Shown here in pieces: positions 52,303 through 64,000 of a stretch of 64,000 nt of DNA. Position 1 is the stretch's first letter; every line of letters starts with the position of its first letter. The stretch comes from Symbiodinium natans (taxonomy: Eukaryota > Sar > Dinophyceae > Suessiales > Symbiodiniaceae). The translations under genes and the position numbers were made by a program. The notes beneath the pieces are model-generated. The model was not told the origin of the DNA, ran no database searches, and saw only the letters and a program-made list of their open reading frames with translations. The DNA lies in NCBI GenBank assembly GCA_905221605.1, contig CAJNDS010002087.1, positions 257,001 to 321,000 on the forward strand, in the 5' to 3' direction.

Positions 52303-53689
52303 GAGGGGCTCCGGGCGTGGAAGGTGCCGAAGACGTGGCACCGCCTACAGCTTAAAGAGTTTAGGATTGAGGGCTTGCCAGGGTCCCCACAGCTACGTAT
52401 CTGGGCCCGTTGCCTAGGGACCCCGTGAAGGGAATATGGGTTAAAGCTCGGTTCAAGGATGTTGGAGGGTTCAGGACTTCGGTTTGAGGGCAATGTTTAA
52501 GAGTGGCCGAGTAAGGAAGCAGGACAAGTAAGAAGGGCCTGAAGGGATTGAGGCGAACAGCTGGTGAGGTTGTCAATGTTGGCGCGAGCGCCAGGCAAAA
52601 GCTCCGCATCGCCTCTGACAGACGATTGAGTGCCAATATCAAGTTGATAAGGGTTTAGGGTATGATAGGGTTTAGGGTAACAAGTTGATAAGGGTCTAGG
52701 GTTTAGAGCATGACAGGGTTTTCGCACAAGTGTCTTCAGCTTTATACAGACAAAGTAACATGAGTTTTGGTCATGAGGAGTTCAGGAAATTCACAGTGGG
52801 CCACCATGAGTCCTGAACTTCAATGACAGTCGCCGAGCTCGCCGAACTCAGCAGCAAGATGACCCCCCTAAACCCCTGAACCCCAAACCCCAAACCAAAT
52901 CCAGAACCCTATCAGGCCTAAAGGGTTGGTCGAGTGGCTAGATTTTTACGGGGTTGACCATGAGACCCCACAAATATGGGCTTTCCCTCAAAAAAGGGCG
53001 GGGGGACCCCTTGTATGCCTCCATATATAGCGCAATCCCTGTATCAGGACCCCCGGCACCTAATCTTGGGAACCCCCTGACCCCAAAAAAAGGACTCAGC
53101 GTTTCTGATTTATGGATCTAGCTGGTGTTTAGGAGGCTTGAAAGGAACGTAGGGATCCTGGTGCCCATACTCTTACGAAATCACGACCTTGAAGTTCCAC
53201 ATTTTTCCGCTCGCGCCCCTTCCCTGGCCTTTCAATTGTGAATGTTTTCGCCGCTGCCTGGAGACACTCAAGTCAAGTACCTTACGCAACTGTGACGGGG
53301 CCGCTGTGCGGCTCCTCGTCCCAGCTTCCAACTACTTTAAGCAGCAGCCGTGCAAACTTAACCGACACAGACCCCGCACTATTGATCGCTCTCAGCTGAG
53401 ACTCTGAGACCCTCAAGCCTGGAAAGAACTAGTGTAGAACTGCCTCGGCTGAATCGCTCCCTGAGTCCCAGAGCTCCATGTGCCGCCGGCTTTGTTGTCG
53501 TCAGGGGCATCTTGGGAGCTTCGGATCTAGGGCCTAGGGGGACGTGGGTCCCCTGCCCACCCCGGCCAAAAGCTGATACACCCACCAGGCCTTAATGCCT
53601 CCTTTTGGGCAGTTCTGAATTCTGAGCCCCAGAAACCCTGAGATCCCGTGGCAACCTGCCCCCACCTCGAAAGCCTGCGCCCACGGCAG
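52303..53689. other. Intergenic region after SNRNP40
   Basis: No named gene. A short start-like frame at 52823 (MTVAELAELSSKM) could be the first exon of the next gene. Otherwise degenerate TTTAGGG words (52650-52710) and spacer. Confidence 0.4.
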
Positions 53690-54199
53690 GGATTCCGTCC
53701 ACTTCCAGAAGAACCCCTGGTTGGGTCAAGTTTACTGGACCGAGGCAAAGAGCCTTGTGCAGGATGTTGTGGCAGCGCTTTTGAGACTTTGGGATGGGTT
53801 TAGCAGGTTGGTAGGCTGTACAGTTGCCGAAGGCTACACTTTTCTGCGTTCTGGTGTTGGGGTCCTGAGTGCCCTCGACTGCCACACTCTAAACCAATGC
53901 GTCCTGATTCACATCCTAGCTCCCAGGTCCGAAGCCCAGAGTTTTGAATCCCACAGTACAGTACAAAAGTACAAACCCTACTGTTGCTCGCAGGCTTCTT
54001 CGATATCTCTCTTGTGCTTCCTGGGGGGGGGATTGCCGCGGCAGGTCTGCGCCAGGGAGAAGAAGCCGCACCTCTTCCACTACACGCGGCTGCCTCGAGG
54101 GAAGCCTTAAGCGGCCTGGAACCGACTTTGAAGCCCTGGAACCCTCTGCAGCACCTCCTTGAAGAGGCGCGTGTCGCCGCCGACCGTGGAGAGGCCGAG
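53690..54199 (+). CDS. Exons of an unrecognised gene (partial)
   Basis: Three consecutive coding-like exons on the plus strand, each preceded by a CAG or CTGCAG acceptor: 53690 to about 53785 (DSVHFQKNPWLGQVYW then TEAKSLVQDVVAALL), 54045 to about 54104 (REKKPHLFHYTRLPRGK) and 54152-54199 (HLLEEARVAADRGEAE). They contrast with the surrounding telomere-like sequence in codon quality. Further pieces downstream (about 55085-55130, about 56795-56870) may belong to the same gene. I do not recognise the family. Confidence 0.4.
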
Positions 54200-57100
54200 A
54201 CGTTTGGGGGTGGATGCTGTGAGTTTAGGCTTAGGGCTGGAAGGCTCATGGGCATCTTTCGCACTTTTTGAACATACCTCTAACACCCTCATAAACCCCC
54301 AAGCCCTGACAACTTCAACTCCTAAAGCCCACGACCTCGAGACTGCCCGTAGCCTGCCCCTCCACAGACCCTTCCCGGTGTCGACGGCGAAAGCCCATTT
54401 TCATGGTGGGCAGGCGAGCGACATGGCACTCGCTGGGGGGGGGGGGTTGGTTTAGGCCTGTGGTTTGGACTTCCGGCCTTGCTCTACGGCTTGGCGTGAT
54501 AGAGTATGCTTCGATCGCCTTCTGTCAGAACACGGAAACCCTGGACCAAGAGCTCGCGTCGTGAGATCGAAAGAAGACACCTTGCCTGCGTTGAAGCTTT
54601 CCGGGCGCGGGCTGCAACCGGAACATTACTTCAGAGAAGCCTGAGCCTTCGTGCCCCAGCATCTTAAGCCTCTCCATCCTCTGTTTGCTGCCTCCAGGGC
54701 CTTGGGATCATCGTCGAAAGACGCCAGCTGCCACCCCGCCGGAGTGTTTCGCTGAGGTTGCTTCTTGCAGGAGTGTGGGCAAGGGTCTCCTGTCGGATCT
54801 ATCGGTCTAGACGAGAGTGTGGTATGAGCTGAGGGATGAAGCTGCTCAGCTGCGCGGCCTATAGGGTAGCCTGTTTGGGTTCGGGGAGTAGTTTAGGGCT
54901 CAACCACCATCCGCCAGCTGGAAACCCCTCTGTGCATTCTGACACCCCAAGAATGAGCGTGTTTTTGCAGAGGGAGCTTATGTAGAAGCTCAGAAGAAGC
55001 CAGGCCGGGCGTCCCCAACGCCGTGATGGGCGACGAGGTGTCGGCTTGGGGCTTTCGAGGGGGGAGACGGGTGTTGGGCTCAAGATCCTCAGAGAAGAGA
55101 TTTACAAACCCATGCCAAATCTGCCGCGGCAGGAACGGCCTGCCACAGCTCTGACGACTTCCGGCAGGTGCTTCTTGACGAGTGAGGGTTCCCATTCTCA
55201 GCCCCTTGCCCTCCCCCGAAACCCCGGTCCGAAAAAACGGACTGTCGTGGACAAGCCGAGGAACCCGATTCCCTCCATGACCTCAGAAGCCATCATCGCC
55301 CTAAGGCGGCCCAAGTTCGAATCCCGAAGCCCCACGGTGCCAGGATGGTCTCGACCCCAAGATCGCTCAAGGAGAACCGGCCCGGCACAACAGGCTCCGC
55401 GCAGGCGCGGAGGTGGTCATAACAAAAAGAAGGGAACCCCTAAACTTCTGGAATTTCAGGGTTTCCTTTTCGTTTTTAGGCTGAGACTCGAATTCGGTCA
55501 CTGAAAGGTCTGTGCAGGGTGCCAAAGGAAACCCCCACACCCTCAACCCTCAAGGCCATCAACTGAAAATCTCTCTGGTCCCTCTCAAAAGCCAAAAGGC
55601 AACCAAGTCCCAGGGGTCTCTGTGAGCAAAAAGGGCTCTCCAAACTCTCATCTGAAAGACACCTGGCTTCAATTTTTCGTTGAACATACGCTTCAGTTTC
55701 GAACTCCTCTGAGCCTCGGGAGCCCTTTTGGATCCCCGGATGTCCACAAGGGTGGCAGACCCGGCTTGTTCGAGCTGCCATGGCGAGGCGCGGCCCCGCA
55801 GGAAGCTGGTCTTCATAGCTTGGGGGGTTCGCCAGCATTGGAGAGCGTTCTGGTGGAAGAATAGATTTCGGGGGAAAAGCGCCCAAGTAAAAGCCTCGCA
55901 CGCGCACGGTGCGACCGCTGTCCAAGCTGGGTAAAGGAAGCGACTTAATCCCTTCCCCCTAATATAAAAGGCCCCCCCCCCCCCCCCCGGGAGTATAAAG
56001 ACCCCCCAAAAACCCCCAAAGGGGTTTTAGTAATAGGGGGGGTTCTTACCGTTTGTCCGAACAAAACAACCAGTCGTTCTAGCTTGCTGGCTCAGCCATA
56101 GAGCAGGTTTCAAGCTTTAGGCCTAAATGAGTTTCAGGCTTCTCCACCCCCTAATTCTGTAGAGATATTAAAAGGGACGACTGCCGGACCAGGTTTTGGG
56201 GCCAGAGGGATTTTTATATTAGGGGGGGTATTAATATTAGGGGGAATGGATTAACCCAAAAGCTGGGTTCAGGGTTTAGGATTTGTAGGCTTAATAAGGC
56301 TCACAGGGTTCAGGGCACTGCAGACATACCTAAACCTCCATGAACCCGAGCCCCAAAAGCCTTCGCAGGGGGTGGTGCCGGACTGCCCGGGCCTCTGGCG
56401 TTTCTTTGAGGCAAAGGGAAGGGCTCCACTACAGTAAACCTCGCCCCCAGCGGCCTCCGCGAAAAAAGTTACCCCAGGATCCAACCTGCTGAGCACCATG
56501 TGTGCGTTTCGGGTCGAGAGAAAACGCTCCCGCCAAAGCAGCTCCGAGGCCCACATCGCCCATCCGAGGAGGAGCCTTGCAAAGCTTCCGAGGTCTGCCA
56601 GTCTTTGGGGGGGGGGTGGGAGTAGGGAGTCCGGGATCAGGGAGTCTGGGTTTCTTTAAGGGACTCTGAGGATTCTTGAGAAGAGCTTGAATTGAACTTG
56701 TGCTTCTGGCGTTGCGTCGTTGGCTCTGCCCTTTCGGTTGGTGTGCCGCTTGTTTGAGGGGCCTTCCAAACACTCAGCCCCAAATCCCCACGAACCTTCA
56801 GAAGATCCAGGCCGCCTCACTCCCAGCCAGCGCCCGCCAGCCGGTGCAGGGGGCGCCCAGCAAAGCTTTCAGGGGTCCGGGGGTTCGGAGGTTAGGCACG
56901 GAAGTCCATTGGACCAGGAGATCCCGCAGTTTGGATGCCAGCTCATGGAACTAAAATGTTTCGGGGAGTTGAGATTCTTTTGGTTCCCGGCTTTTCCCCC
57001 AAGATTGAGAGCAATTTCGAAGCCCGAGGCGTGACGTCCTGCGGAGAGGATGCCTGAGCACCCTCAGTCTCCGGCTGCAGAGCCCTGACATCCTAGGCCG

Positions 57101-57825
57101 TCCTAAACATCAAAGCCTCCGGTTGAGGGTTTCACTCTTTCGTCCGCCTGTTGGGAGGCTGTTGGGAGTTTCGGGGGCTCTGCGTGCCCTGGACACTTCG
57201 CAAGAACTGTGCGCGAGCACGTCTCACTACAGTCCAGCGCCAGGCTTGTGCAGAATGCACGCCTGAATGTTGGCTTCGATAATAACAATAGAAACCCCAA
57301 AGTCCCCTCAACTTTACGCGCCCTAGTTCGAGTCGGAGAAACCACCAGACCCGAAAAAATGTGCGTCTGTCGATCAGTGCTGCTACTCCTTAAACGCGAC
57401 TCGATCCAAGCAATTCTACAAATTTTGAGAGGCAAGAAGCTTCGGACGTGTAATTGAGTCCTTAAGGCAAGAGTCGCGGTGGGTGCTGAACATCTGCAAC
57501 TTGTTCCTATGATCCATGATGACAGCTCCAACACAGAATCTCTCATTACGGCTCGTCTGTGTGCGCCAGCCAAGTCGATGATGTAGCCGTGCCCAGGCGT
57601 TAGAAGCAGCCGAGTCAAGAGATTGCACACAACAGTGCTGCCATTGAACAGGAGAAATCGGTTGTTGAACATCCGTCAACAATAGGTATGCAAAGACCAT
57701 TCTGCCAGGCACATTGGCCAGGACTTTTACATTTTGAGGAGATAGTGTCGAACAGGAGCATGGCAGGCAAACGCCCCCGGGCGGTTGCAAAGGAAAGGGT
57801 GCGACAGACTTAAGGCCTTAAAGTT
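54200..57825. other. Poorly resolved region, possibly further exons
   Basis: Candidate coding pieces (IVERRQLPPRRSVSLR at about 54710-54760; ILREEIYKPMPNLPRQ at about 55084-55131; QKIQAASLPASARQPV at about 56800-56850) are separated by spacer. 55950-56250 has several TATTAGGGGG/CCCCTAATA-type words and a 19-base C-run (about 55970-55988). 57100-57790 is open on both strands but unlike any family I know. Confidence 0.35.
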
Positions 57826-59100
57826 AAAGCAAAGCGGAAGCGCAGGCAGAATAGTGGCGTGCAGGGTCGTTCTCGTCGCCGCGGAGGTAGAGGCGAACTA
57901 CGTCACGCACAAACCGCGTGGCAGGTGCAGGACGCACTCATGCTGCTCACTGACCTTGCGGTGCTCCACCGGCATCTAGGCGGCTGCCCAAAGGTTGAGG
58001 TAAGGTGCAAATGATGATTACTTATCGCGCGTGTCGCGCCAAGACCATGGTCTGCTTGCAAATGCCGAATTTCCTGGGCGCGCTGAGCAAGCCGGCGGGC
58101 GGCGTTTGCACGCCAGTGATGACCTCTTCCGGCGCGTTGTCCCGGTGCGTTGTCGCTGCGCGAGCCAGTTGGTGCCTAGCGCTTTGTCGCCGCGATGTAG
58201 CCTTCGGAGAACCAGCGGTCAAGCTGGGTTGCTCGACCTCCTTTCGGCCCTCACGACGGCTCTTGTTGTCGTACTGCGCCGCACCCCGTGCCCGGTACGC
58301 CCTCCGCACCTTGCCACCCCCTCTCACAAAAGAAAATCTGCACATGACAGGCCGTGACTGCGTGGCTCACCGCCCTGCTGAGCTCTGACTCCGACGTGGC
58401 CATCAGGCCACCCGCCATCGCGCGAGCGCAGCTTCAGTGCGCAGTGCATTGGGCCTCCTGGGCTGATGTCGGCTGCCACCTGCTGCGCCCCCAAAAAGGC
58501 TGTTAGCCTCGATCTAACCTGTGGATGGCAGTGTGCGTGCCACATGCGTCCCCAATTACCAGCGCTCGCACGGCTTGGTGAGCGCCACCACCCTGCGGAC
58601 GGCGCGACGTGGAGCTGCGGCAGGCTGTTCGGGAGCCACCATTAACGAGCACCTGCGCATGCTCCTGGACCACGAGGACAGCCAACTCCTCCACTGCACT
58701 GCGCAAAGACTCGCCCGCGCCCACGTCCCCCCTGCTCCTGAGCTCGCAGCCGTGCGCGTCGGGCGCCATGTCGCTTTGCAGAAACCGCCACGCCGTACGC
58801 GCGCTGGTTGTCTGATGCTTTGCGCCGGTTGGTTGGCCGAACCCTTGCACAAGCTTTCGCACCGCACTTCGAACAGTTGTGTCGCCTCCACCAGTTGCCG
58901 GCAAAGGCTTTGCCACGCGTGGCTGCCCAGGTTGACGCCAGAGCTTTACCGTCCGTTCCAATGACGCGGTGCCTTTGACCATGCGTCCCGCCAGGCCATG
59001 TTCGGTGCGACACTGGCCCGGCTAGCGCCGCGTCCGCTCCGCCCTTCGCCCGCCCGTTCTGGCGCACCCAGCTCTTGCGTTTGGGTTGGCGGGCAAAGGG
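57826..59100 (+). mobile_element. Degenerate dinoflagellate retroelement fragments
   Basis: Broken, frameshifted pieces of reverse-transcriptase elements. 57920-57990 reads VQDALMLLTDLAVLHRHL. About 58255-58345 reads SYCAAPRARYALRTLPP, the region downstream of the RT palm. About 58610-58960 restarts with the upstream part: GCSGATINEHLRMLLDHED, then, across frameshifts, SDALRRLVGRTLAQAFAPHF. Upstream and downstream parts are therefore in the wrong order, indicating two separate truncated copies side by side. No intact frame survives. Confidence 0.65.
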
Positions 59101-61499
59101 GTGACGCAGCACATCGCACAGCCAGGGAGCAAGGTGATGCCCGCCCTTTAGAGCCTCGCAACAACCGGCGCTCGAGGAGGTTCAGCTCAAGGAAAAAAGA
59201 CCCTCCCAGCGGCGGGGACCGCAAGAGAGGGGGCGTCGTGGGACATGGCTGCGAAATGGCAGGCGGTTAGGGGCATGCGAGGGAGATGGAGGCCCTTTTT
59301 ATGCCGCAGGCAGGTCGTCGATTTCACGAGGGGGGGCCACAGCGCCTGTGCGTTTTGGCTGCCGAAGTCGGAGGGCGATGAGGATTCCTGCGGCCTTGCG
59401 CAGTCATGCCTCACGTGCCTTCAATGTCGTGAAGAATGTTGCTGCCCTGGAGCCGTACATGTACAAGCCAAGCAAGTCTTCCATTGTGGGCTCTGGCTTT
59501 TCCCAAATCTGCAGTGCATTATGCGACTGATGCTGTGCAATGCTGTGCAATTGGGCACCGTTATTTGATGGTGCTCATCATTAACCGTGGACCTGGCCGA
59601 ATGAAATGTTTCATTTTTTTAACGGCTCTTTTCCCGCAAGCGAATCTCTATGTACAAGGCCAAACCTCCCCTCGTTCCCACTGCAGCCTCACGGGCGGGC
59701 CGGCAGGCGGCTGGCGATCACCGGGAAGGTGTGGCGGGCCTCCGCCAACACTTCCGCCAAAGGCGGCTCAGTGCCATCGCACTCGTCCGCCATATCAGGG
59801 GGAGCTCCAACAACGACCAGGCCAGCGCGGCCACAGCCAGCATTCCCGCCCAGCGGTGGCATGCCGCTTGGCGCGCAGACTGCCGGAGCTGCGCCGGAGC
59901 TGCGCGGGCTTTCGAGGCCGCCAAGCGGCGGGCTTGCACTGCTAGGGTGTGCGGGCCCCCGCCGCAACGTCGCCTCTGATGATCAGGCCCGAGCCCACCG
60001 AGCCGAGGCTCTTGTCCACCTGGGTGAGTTGTCTGCAGCGAGCCGCGCCCTCACGGCTGAACCCCTCGCTGAGGGGTCCTTGGCAACGCTCGCTGAGTTG
60101 CGCGACCCTCACCGGCGGCCAGCCGAACCGTACGGCCCGCACAGTGACGAGGTGCGGCGCTTCCATGCGCTTCCAGCCGGAGCTGCCATGTCCGTTTCCA
60201 CAGCACGCCCTTGTCGCATGCCTGCAGTGGGCTCGGCGGGGGTCCGCGGCAGGCCCGTCCGGGGCTACCAACGAGCATCTTCGCATCATGCTGGATGACG
60301 AGGAGGATTTCCGTTTGCTGCATGGCCAGCAGGGGCTCCTGGTACTCGGCGCGCCGCTCGGCCACGAAACCTACATCCGCGAGCGACTCCGCCTCAAGCG
60401 CGCCTGGCTGCTGCTTCATTTCTGCGCGGTGCCCCGCGCTAACTTCCTCCTCCGGGCCCTCCCGCCCCACCTCACGGAAGGGTTCGCGCGTGACCACGAT
60501 GATGCCATTGCACATTGCCTTGCAGAGCTCCTCCAACTCGATGCCGACCAGCTGCCCGAACACAGTCTTCGGACGGCGGGGCTTGCCTGGCGGTGTGGTG
60601 GACTCGGCCTGCGTTCTGCATGTGCTGATCGTCCCGCTGCGCACTGGGCTTCCTGGTGTGACACCTTTCCTGTCATCCAGGCTCGGGCACCCGGGACTGC
60701 TGAACGCTTGCTCAGTGCCCTCGATGGCAGAATCCCCCTGCCCTCTACCGCCGCTGCTAACAGCGCGCGGGAGTGCCTTTGCGACCTTGGTTTCGCCGCG
60801 CCTGTGTGGCCGGCAATCCTTGACCCCCGACGTGGCGCAGGCAGCCCGGTGGTCGCCAAAGGGGGTCCGGCCTACCCCCACAGCGGCAGGACCGCGGAGC
60901 GAGTGGGAGGGCCAGGCGCAGCCGCCGGAGTAGAAGGACACGGAACTGGGCACTGGGTATGCGCACGGCCTCGTGGGTGGGCGAAACGGTGAAGGCGCGA
61001 GCAGAGTGAGGCCCTGCTTGCGAGAGCGCAGTGCGCGGGACGCAGGTGGAAGGTCAGAAAGGTGCGTCTCACACGCGCGCTCATCGCACGCACGGGCGGC
61101 TCGCCGCTGCCAGCCCCGCAAGGCATCGCCAGCATCATCCCTTCCCTCTCGTGCTGGGGGAGCGGCCGCGATGTCCTCGCCGCGCGCGCCGCGCCGCTGG
61201 AACGAGCGGTCGCGCGCGTCTGCCGTGAGGGTGGCGCTCGCGTCGCGAGGAATGTGCGTGTCGCGGACATGAACATTGATGTGCCCGTCGCCGATGACCG
61301 GCGGATTGAAGTGGTCGCCAACGGGCTCCCCCTGTGGCACGGTGCGCAACTCGCCCTCGATGCCACCTCGTGTCGCCGCTGACGCGTGCAGGGGAACCCC
61401 ACCCAGGGCTGACGTCGAGCCTGGCCACTGCATCGCCGCGGCAGCGAGGCGCAAGAGGCCCTACACTCCCCGGCATCATTGAAGGGCTGCTGAATAAAG

Positions 61500-61807
61500 C
61501 TGGCGAGGAAAAAAATAAAGCTGGCTCCCAGCTACAGCAGGAAGATAGTCTCCTGTCCTGCTTGCGCCTGTCGCAGGCTCCACCCCATCCTTGCGTCGGG
61601 CTCGCGCAATGTTTCGTGCAAAGCAAGGCGGTCGAGGCCGGCGCGGCGGGCCATCTCGCCGACCTCCCCATCGCCGCCCAGTTCCCAACTGCGCACGACC
61701 TCCGTGGCCGCTGCTGTGGTGTCCTGCGCGGGACTCTTGCCCCGGATTGGTGGCGCCTGTACGCACATGAGGATGAGCACAATCGCCTCGCGCGTCACAA
61801 TCCCCAG
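61500..61807 (+). pseudogene. Retroelement-derived fragment
   Basis: A short fragment open in the plus direction (PTAHDLRGRCCGVLRGTLAP then DWWRLYAHEDEHNRLARHN, ending 61810). It lies between the broken end of the retroelement C-terminal domain and the minus-strand LINE. It has the composition of a retroelement C terminus, but I cannot assign its parent. Confidence 0.4.
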
Positions 61808-61954
61808 TAGTTTTTTTCGCTTTCGCTTTTCGCTTTCGCCCGTTCGGGTCCACGTGAAACATTACAAGCGTCAGACTGTTCCTGCTGCTAGTGGACCACG
61901 GTCCTATAAGGACATGGGGAATGGGGGCGTGCTTGAGTGTTGGCACGATTCGGT

Positions 61955-62521
61955 CTATACATTCGCAAACCTTTGTACGTACTGGCTTGCAGCGGGCGGC
62001 CAATTTGCTGTTTCAGCAATATCAGTCCACGTCTTCACCGTTGGAAAATTACAGGCTGCAAAACTGCGGAGTCGATCATCCCACTTCGTTAGCGGGCGAC
62101 CGGGTCGACGATGTAGTTGTAAAGCAAAATTTGCTTGCCAGTTGCTTTTTGGACACCATTTGACAACAGCCGCGGCCCAATTGGGAATTCGCAACATTTG
62201 GAAAGCGAAGTTGTACTGACGTCGTGCAAGCTGGCGAGACCAGGTGTCCACAGGGTGTATGTGTAACGCTGCAGTCAGTCTGTGTTTCCAATCTTCGTTT
62301 GCAACTCGCACCCAGCCAACCACAGAGCGAAGCATTCGTCGTTGCAATGCATCCAGTGCATGAATTTGTGACAGAGTCAACGGCAATACGTGTAATCCAA
62401 ACAATACGTGAAATCCAAACAGAACGGTTGGAGTCAACACTGTATCGAAAATTTCAATCTCAACGCGATGGACACATGTTTGTTTGTAAGAATATGACGG
62501 TGTTTGCGAAACTTTGCCCAT
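61955..62521 (-). pseudogene. LINE C-terminal fragment
   Basis: A frame of 188 codons continuing the LINE after the frameshift: IFDTVLTPTVLFGFHVLFG shows the microduplication, followed by ALDALQRRMLRSVVGWVRV and RRPGRPLTKWDDRLRSF, the conserved tail of non-LTR proteins. The start codon seen here is not native. Confidence 0.65.
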
Positions 62522-62928
62522 CCCACTTGGAACCTATGTTTGACTTTTGTTTGACTGCGGCATCGAGGATTTGCACTGATATGTCGTCCGACGATGTCGT
62601 CGCTAACATTGATGTACATGGGTCCGTTTATGTGGGCTGTAGTAATAATTCGGCTTTTTGATGCATTCAAATGCAATCCGATTTTTCCAAGTTCTTGTAC
62701 GAGGCATTCGATCATATATGCAAGCTCCTGCCAAGATTTTGCGTAAATCATGATGTCGTCAGCGTATCGGCTGTTTGTGAATCGTTCGACTGCCGCAACG
62801 TCACGACCATGCTCCATCAGTCGTTGTTTCCACTGTCGGAAAGCGTGCTCCAAGCCAGCGTTGAACCCAGTAGCACGCCCGCCAAACAACCAGCCCCAGC
62901 ATGCCGGCAACGGCGCGAACCTGGACAC
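62434..62928 (-). pseudogene. LINE RT palm fragment
   Basis: A 164-codon frame holding the YADD box. Residues before it (WLFGGRATGFNAG) have lost the usual QG-PLSP motif, and the frame ends abnormally after HILTNKHVSIALRLK, where the real continuation is in another frame. It cannot encode a working RT. Confidence 0.7.
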
Positions 62929-63750
62929 GTGGTAAGGCGACTCAAAAAGTATGGGGGGGCTCGAGCCTAAGCGCCAACTCTTGAGCCAAAATTGCTACGC
63001 AACATGTCTCCAACACTGCAAGTTTCAGGGTCGAAAAAGGTCTCGAAAACCTGAAAACCCAAGAAAACCTTCCATCCCGGTCAAGCTGAGCCTTGAGCAC
63101 ATCAACTGCCTCACATCAACCCAAACCTGCGTGATTCTAAGAGAACATCATGGTTTATACTTTGCAACAAGCAAAGGCTTCCTTGCGGAGTGTGCTGCGC
63201 AGGGACAGTACTCATTGCAACTTCGTGCCCCGTGCCTGCCACGCGGCCCTGTTGTCGATCTGACCCGCCATCGAAGTTTGGGGGCCGGTGGAGTGCCGAA
63301 GCTGCTTCATTTGTGAGACAGCTCGCGCTGCCGAGCTCGCGCGGCCCCACCCGCGCGGCCCCACCCGCCTTTAGGGCCGCATACCTCCGCTTTTGCGCTT
63401 GGTCGGCCCTCCTCGCCTTCGCTGAAGAAGCCTTCGCTGCCAATTTGCTCTCCATGCACGTTCCCGGCATGGAGAGGCTCCCTTGCGCAGCGACTTCCTC
63501 GCCGACTCCTCCGAGGCCCCCGCGCTCGCCAGCCGCGTGCCCCAACCACCACGCCTGCGCAGGGGTTGCCACGCTGCTGGGGAAAAATCTTGAGCTGAGC
63601 GCAGCAGCGCACGCCAGCGTCCACGCTGCTGGGCGGTATTTGGCGTGCGCCGGCGCAGCCGGGCTGCGATGGGCAGCCGACACTGAGCGAAGTTGCCGAG
63701 CTTGCCGAGCTGGCGCGAACTTTTTTGCTGCCGTTGAGCGCCATGTATTG

Positions 63751-64000
63751 TAGCCCCGCCCCTACCCCACTCTTGTGTAGATTTATCCCGTGCAAGCTTC
63801 GTACAGAGGACCATGCGCTCAATCATCACATAAACAATATCACATACCAATATACCAATCCAACCCGAATCCAACCCTGTCATGCGAGCCCAAATGGACG
63901 GGGAGGCGGTGCGAAAACGCCGCAAAGCATAGGGTTGCGGACTCTCTAACCCCTGCCTTCTAATTTATTCGTCCTCCACCCCATCCAACTCACGAAGGGG
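63751..64000. other. Right edge of window
   Basis: About 250 bases with no supported feature beyond the end of the retroelement C-terminal fragment. Confidence 0.4.

Larger units (their letters stand above)
61808..62945 (-). mobile_element. 5'-truncated LINE with YADD reverse transcriptase, minus strand
   Basis: Read on the minus strand, the element begins inside the RT palm (FNAGLEHAFRQWKQRL), has the catalytic box RYADDIMIYAKS (YADD at 62755-62766), continues GKIGLHLNASKSRI, then after a frameshift near 62455 the tail IHALDALQRRMLRSVVGW and WRVANEDW-like C-terminal domain with RRPGRPLTKWDDRL. The 3' end, on the plus strand at 61808-61841, is TTTTTTTCGCTTTCGC-type sequence, an A-rich GAAAGC tail on the element strand. 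An 18-bp direct duplication (62384-62420) lengthens the coding sequence. 5' truncation plus an A-rich tail are classic for target-primed reverse transcription. Confidence 0.75.
59600..63750 (+). mobile_element. Internally deleted retroelement, interrupted by a later insertion
   Basis: A copy of the same family as the preceding fragments. The N-terminal part (about 59985-60160) reads HLGELSAASRALTAEPLAEG. After a frameshift, 60240-60300 reads GPSGATNEHLRIMLDDEEDF, and the frame jumps directly to QGLLVLGAPLGHETYI; the RT palm with its catalytic Asp pair is missing. It continues FCAVPRANFLLRALPPHLTE and GGLGLRSACADRP to about 60950. The C-terminal domain (about 61200-61475) reads VCREGGARVARNVRVADMNI and EVVANGLPLWHGAQLALDAT, breaks near RRKRPYTP, and resumes at about 63255 with FGGRWSAEAASFVRQL and FCAWSALLAFAEEAFAANLL. 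The 1.8 kb between is foreign. It is dead and non-autonomous. Confidence 0.7.

Noticed and set aside
55300-55345. TTCGAATCC, a tRNA T-loop-like word
   Set aside because: The flanking five-base stems do not pair and no anticodon or acceptor arms can be drawn around it.
60051-61454. 467-codon minus-strand frame
   Set aside because: It is antisense to the degenerate retroelement, whose motifs are clearly on the plus strand.

Overview
This window looks like nuclear DNA of a dinoflagellate. The strongest evidence is two genes for DVNP, the virus-derived basic nucleoprotein that replaces histones as bulk DNA packaging in dinoflagellates. Supporting signs are genes broken into many small exons with GC-AG and GA-AG introns beside GT-AG, AG|G at most exon/intron borders, retroelements carrying the RIGEA-HPGP type motif, and non-coding DNA full of degenerate plant-type telomere heptamers (CCCTAAA / TTTAGGG). 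I cannot name the species.

Layout. 1-5.5 kb: no supported gene, with a very long triplet-repeat field at 2.58-3.15 kb. 5.5-7.35 kb: an LRR-like protein with a coiled coil, a Tudor-like patch and a C-terminal C2H2 finger. 8.4-9.3 kb: DVNP copy 1. 11.0-13.4 kb: a poorly resolved gene with an organelle-type N terminus. 13.9-16.8 kb: a small class I methyltransferase-like protein in seven exons. 20.4-24.3 kb: a nearly complete non-LTR retroelement with zinc fingers, reverse transcriptase and a restriction-like endonuclease. 24.3-34.7 kb: gene-poor, rich in telomere-like and simple repeats. 34.7-40.6 kb: a Sel1-like repeat gene in about 18 small exons. 41.45-42.13 kb: DVNP copy 2. 43-52.3 kb: the U5 snRNP 40 kDa WD40 protein (SNRNP40). 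About 53.7-57 kb: exons of an unrecognised gene. 57.8-63.8 kb: a graveyard of nested, internally deleted retroelements, including a minus-strand LINE.

All recognisable host genes are on the plus strand, the unidirectional arrangement known from dinoflagellate genomes. Their products do not form one pathway: chromatin packaging (two DVNPs), pre-mRNA splicing (SNRNP40), a Sel1 scaffold protein, a putative methyltransferase and an LRR/zinc-finger protein. The shared theme is gene structure. By aligning frames and the two DVNP copies I could place most introns to the base, and most do not start with GT. Exon coordinates come from reading frame and homology remembered for each family, not from transcripts.
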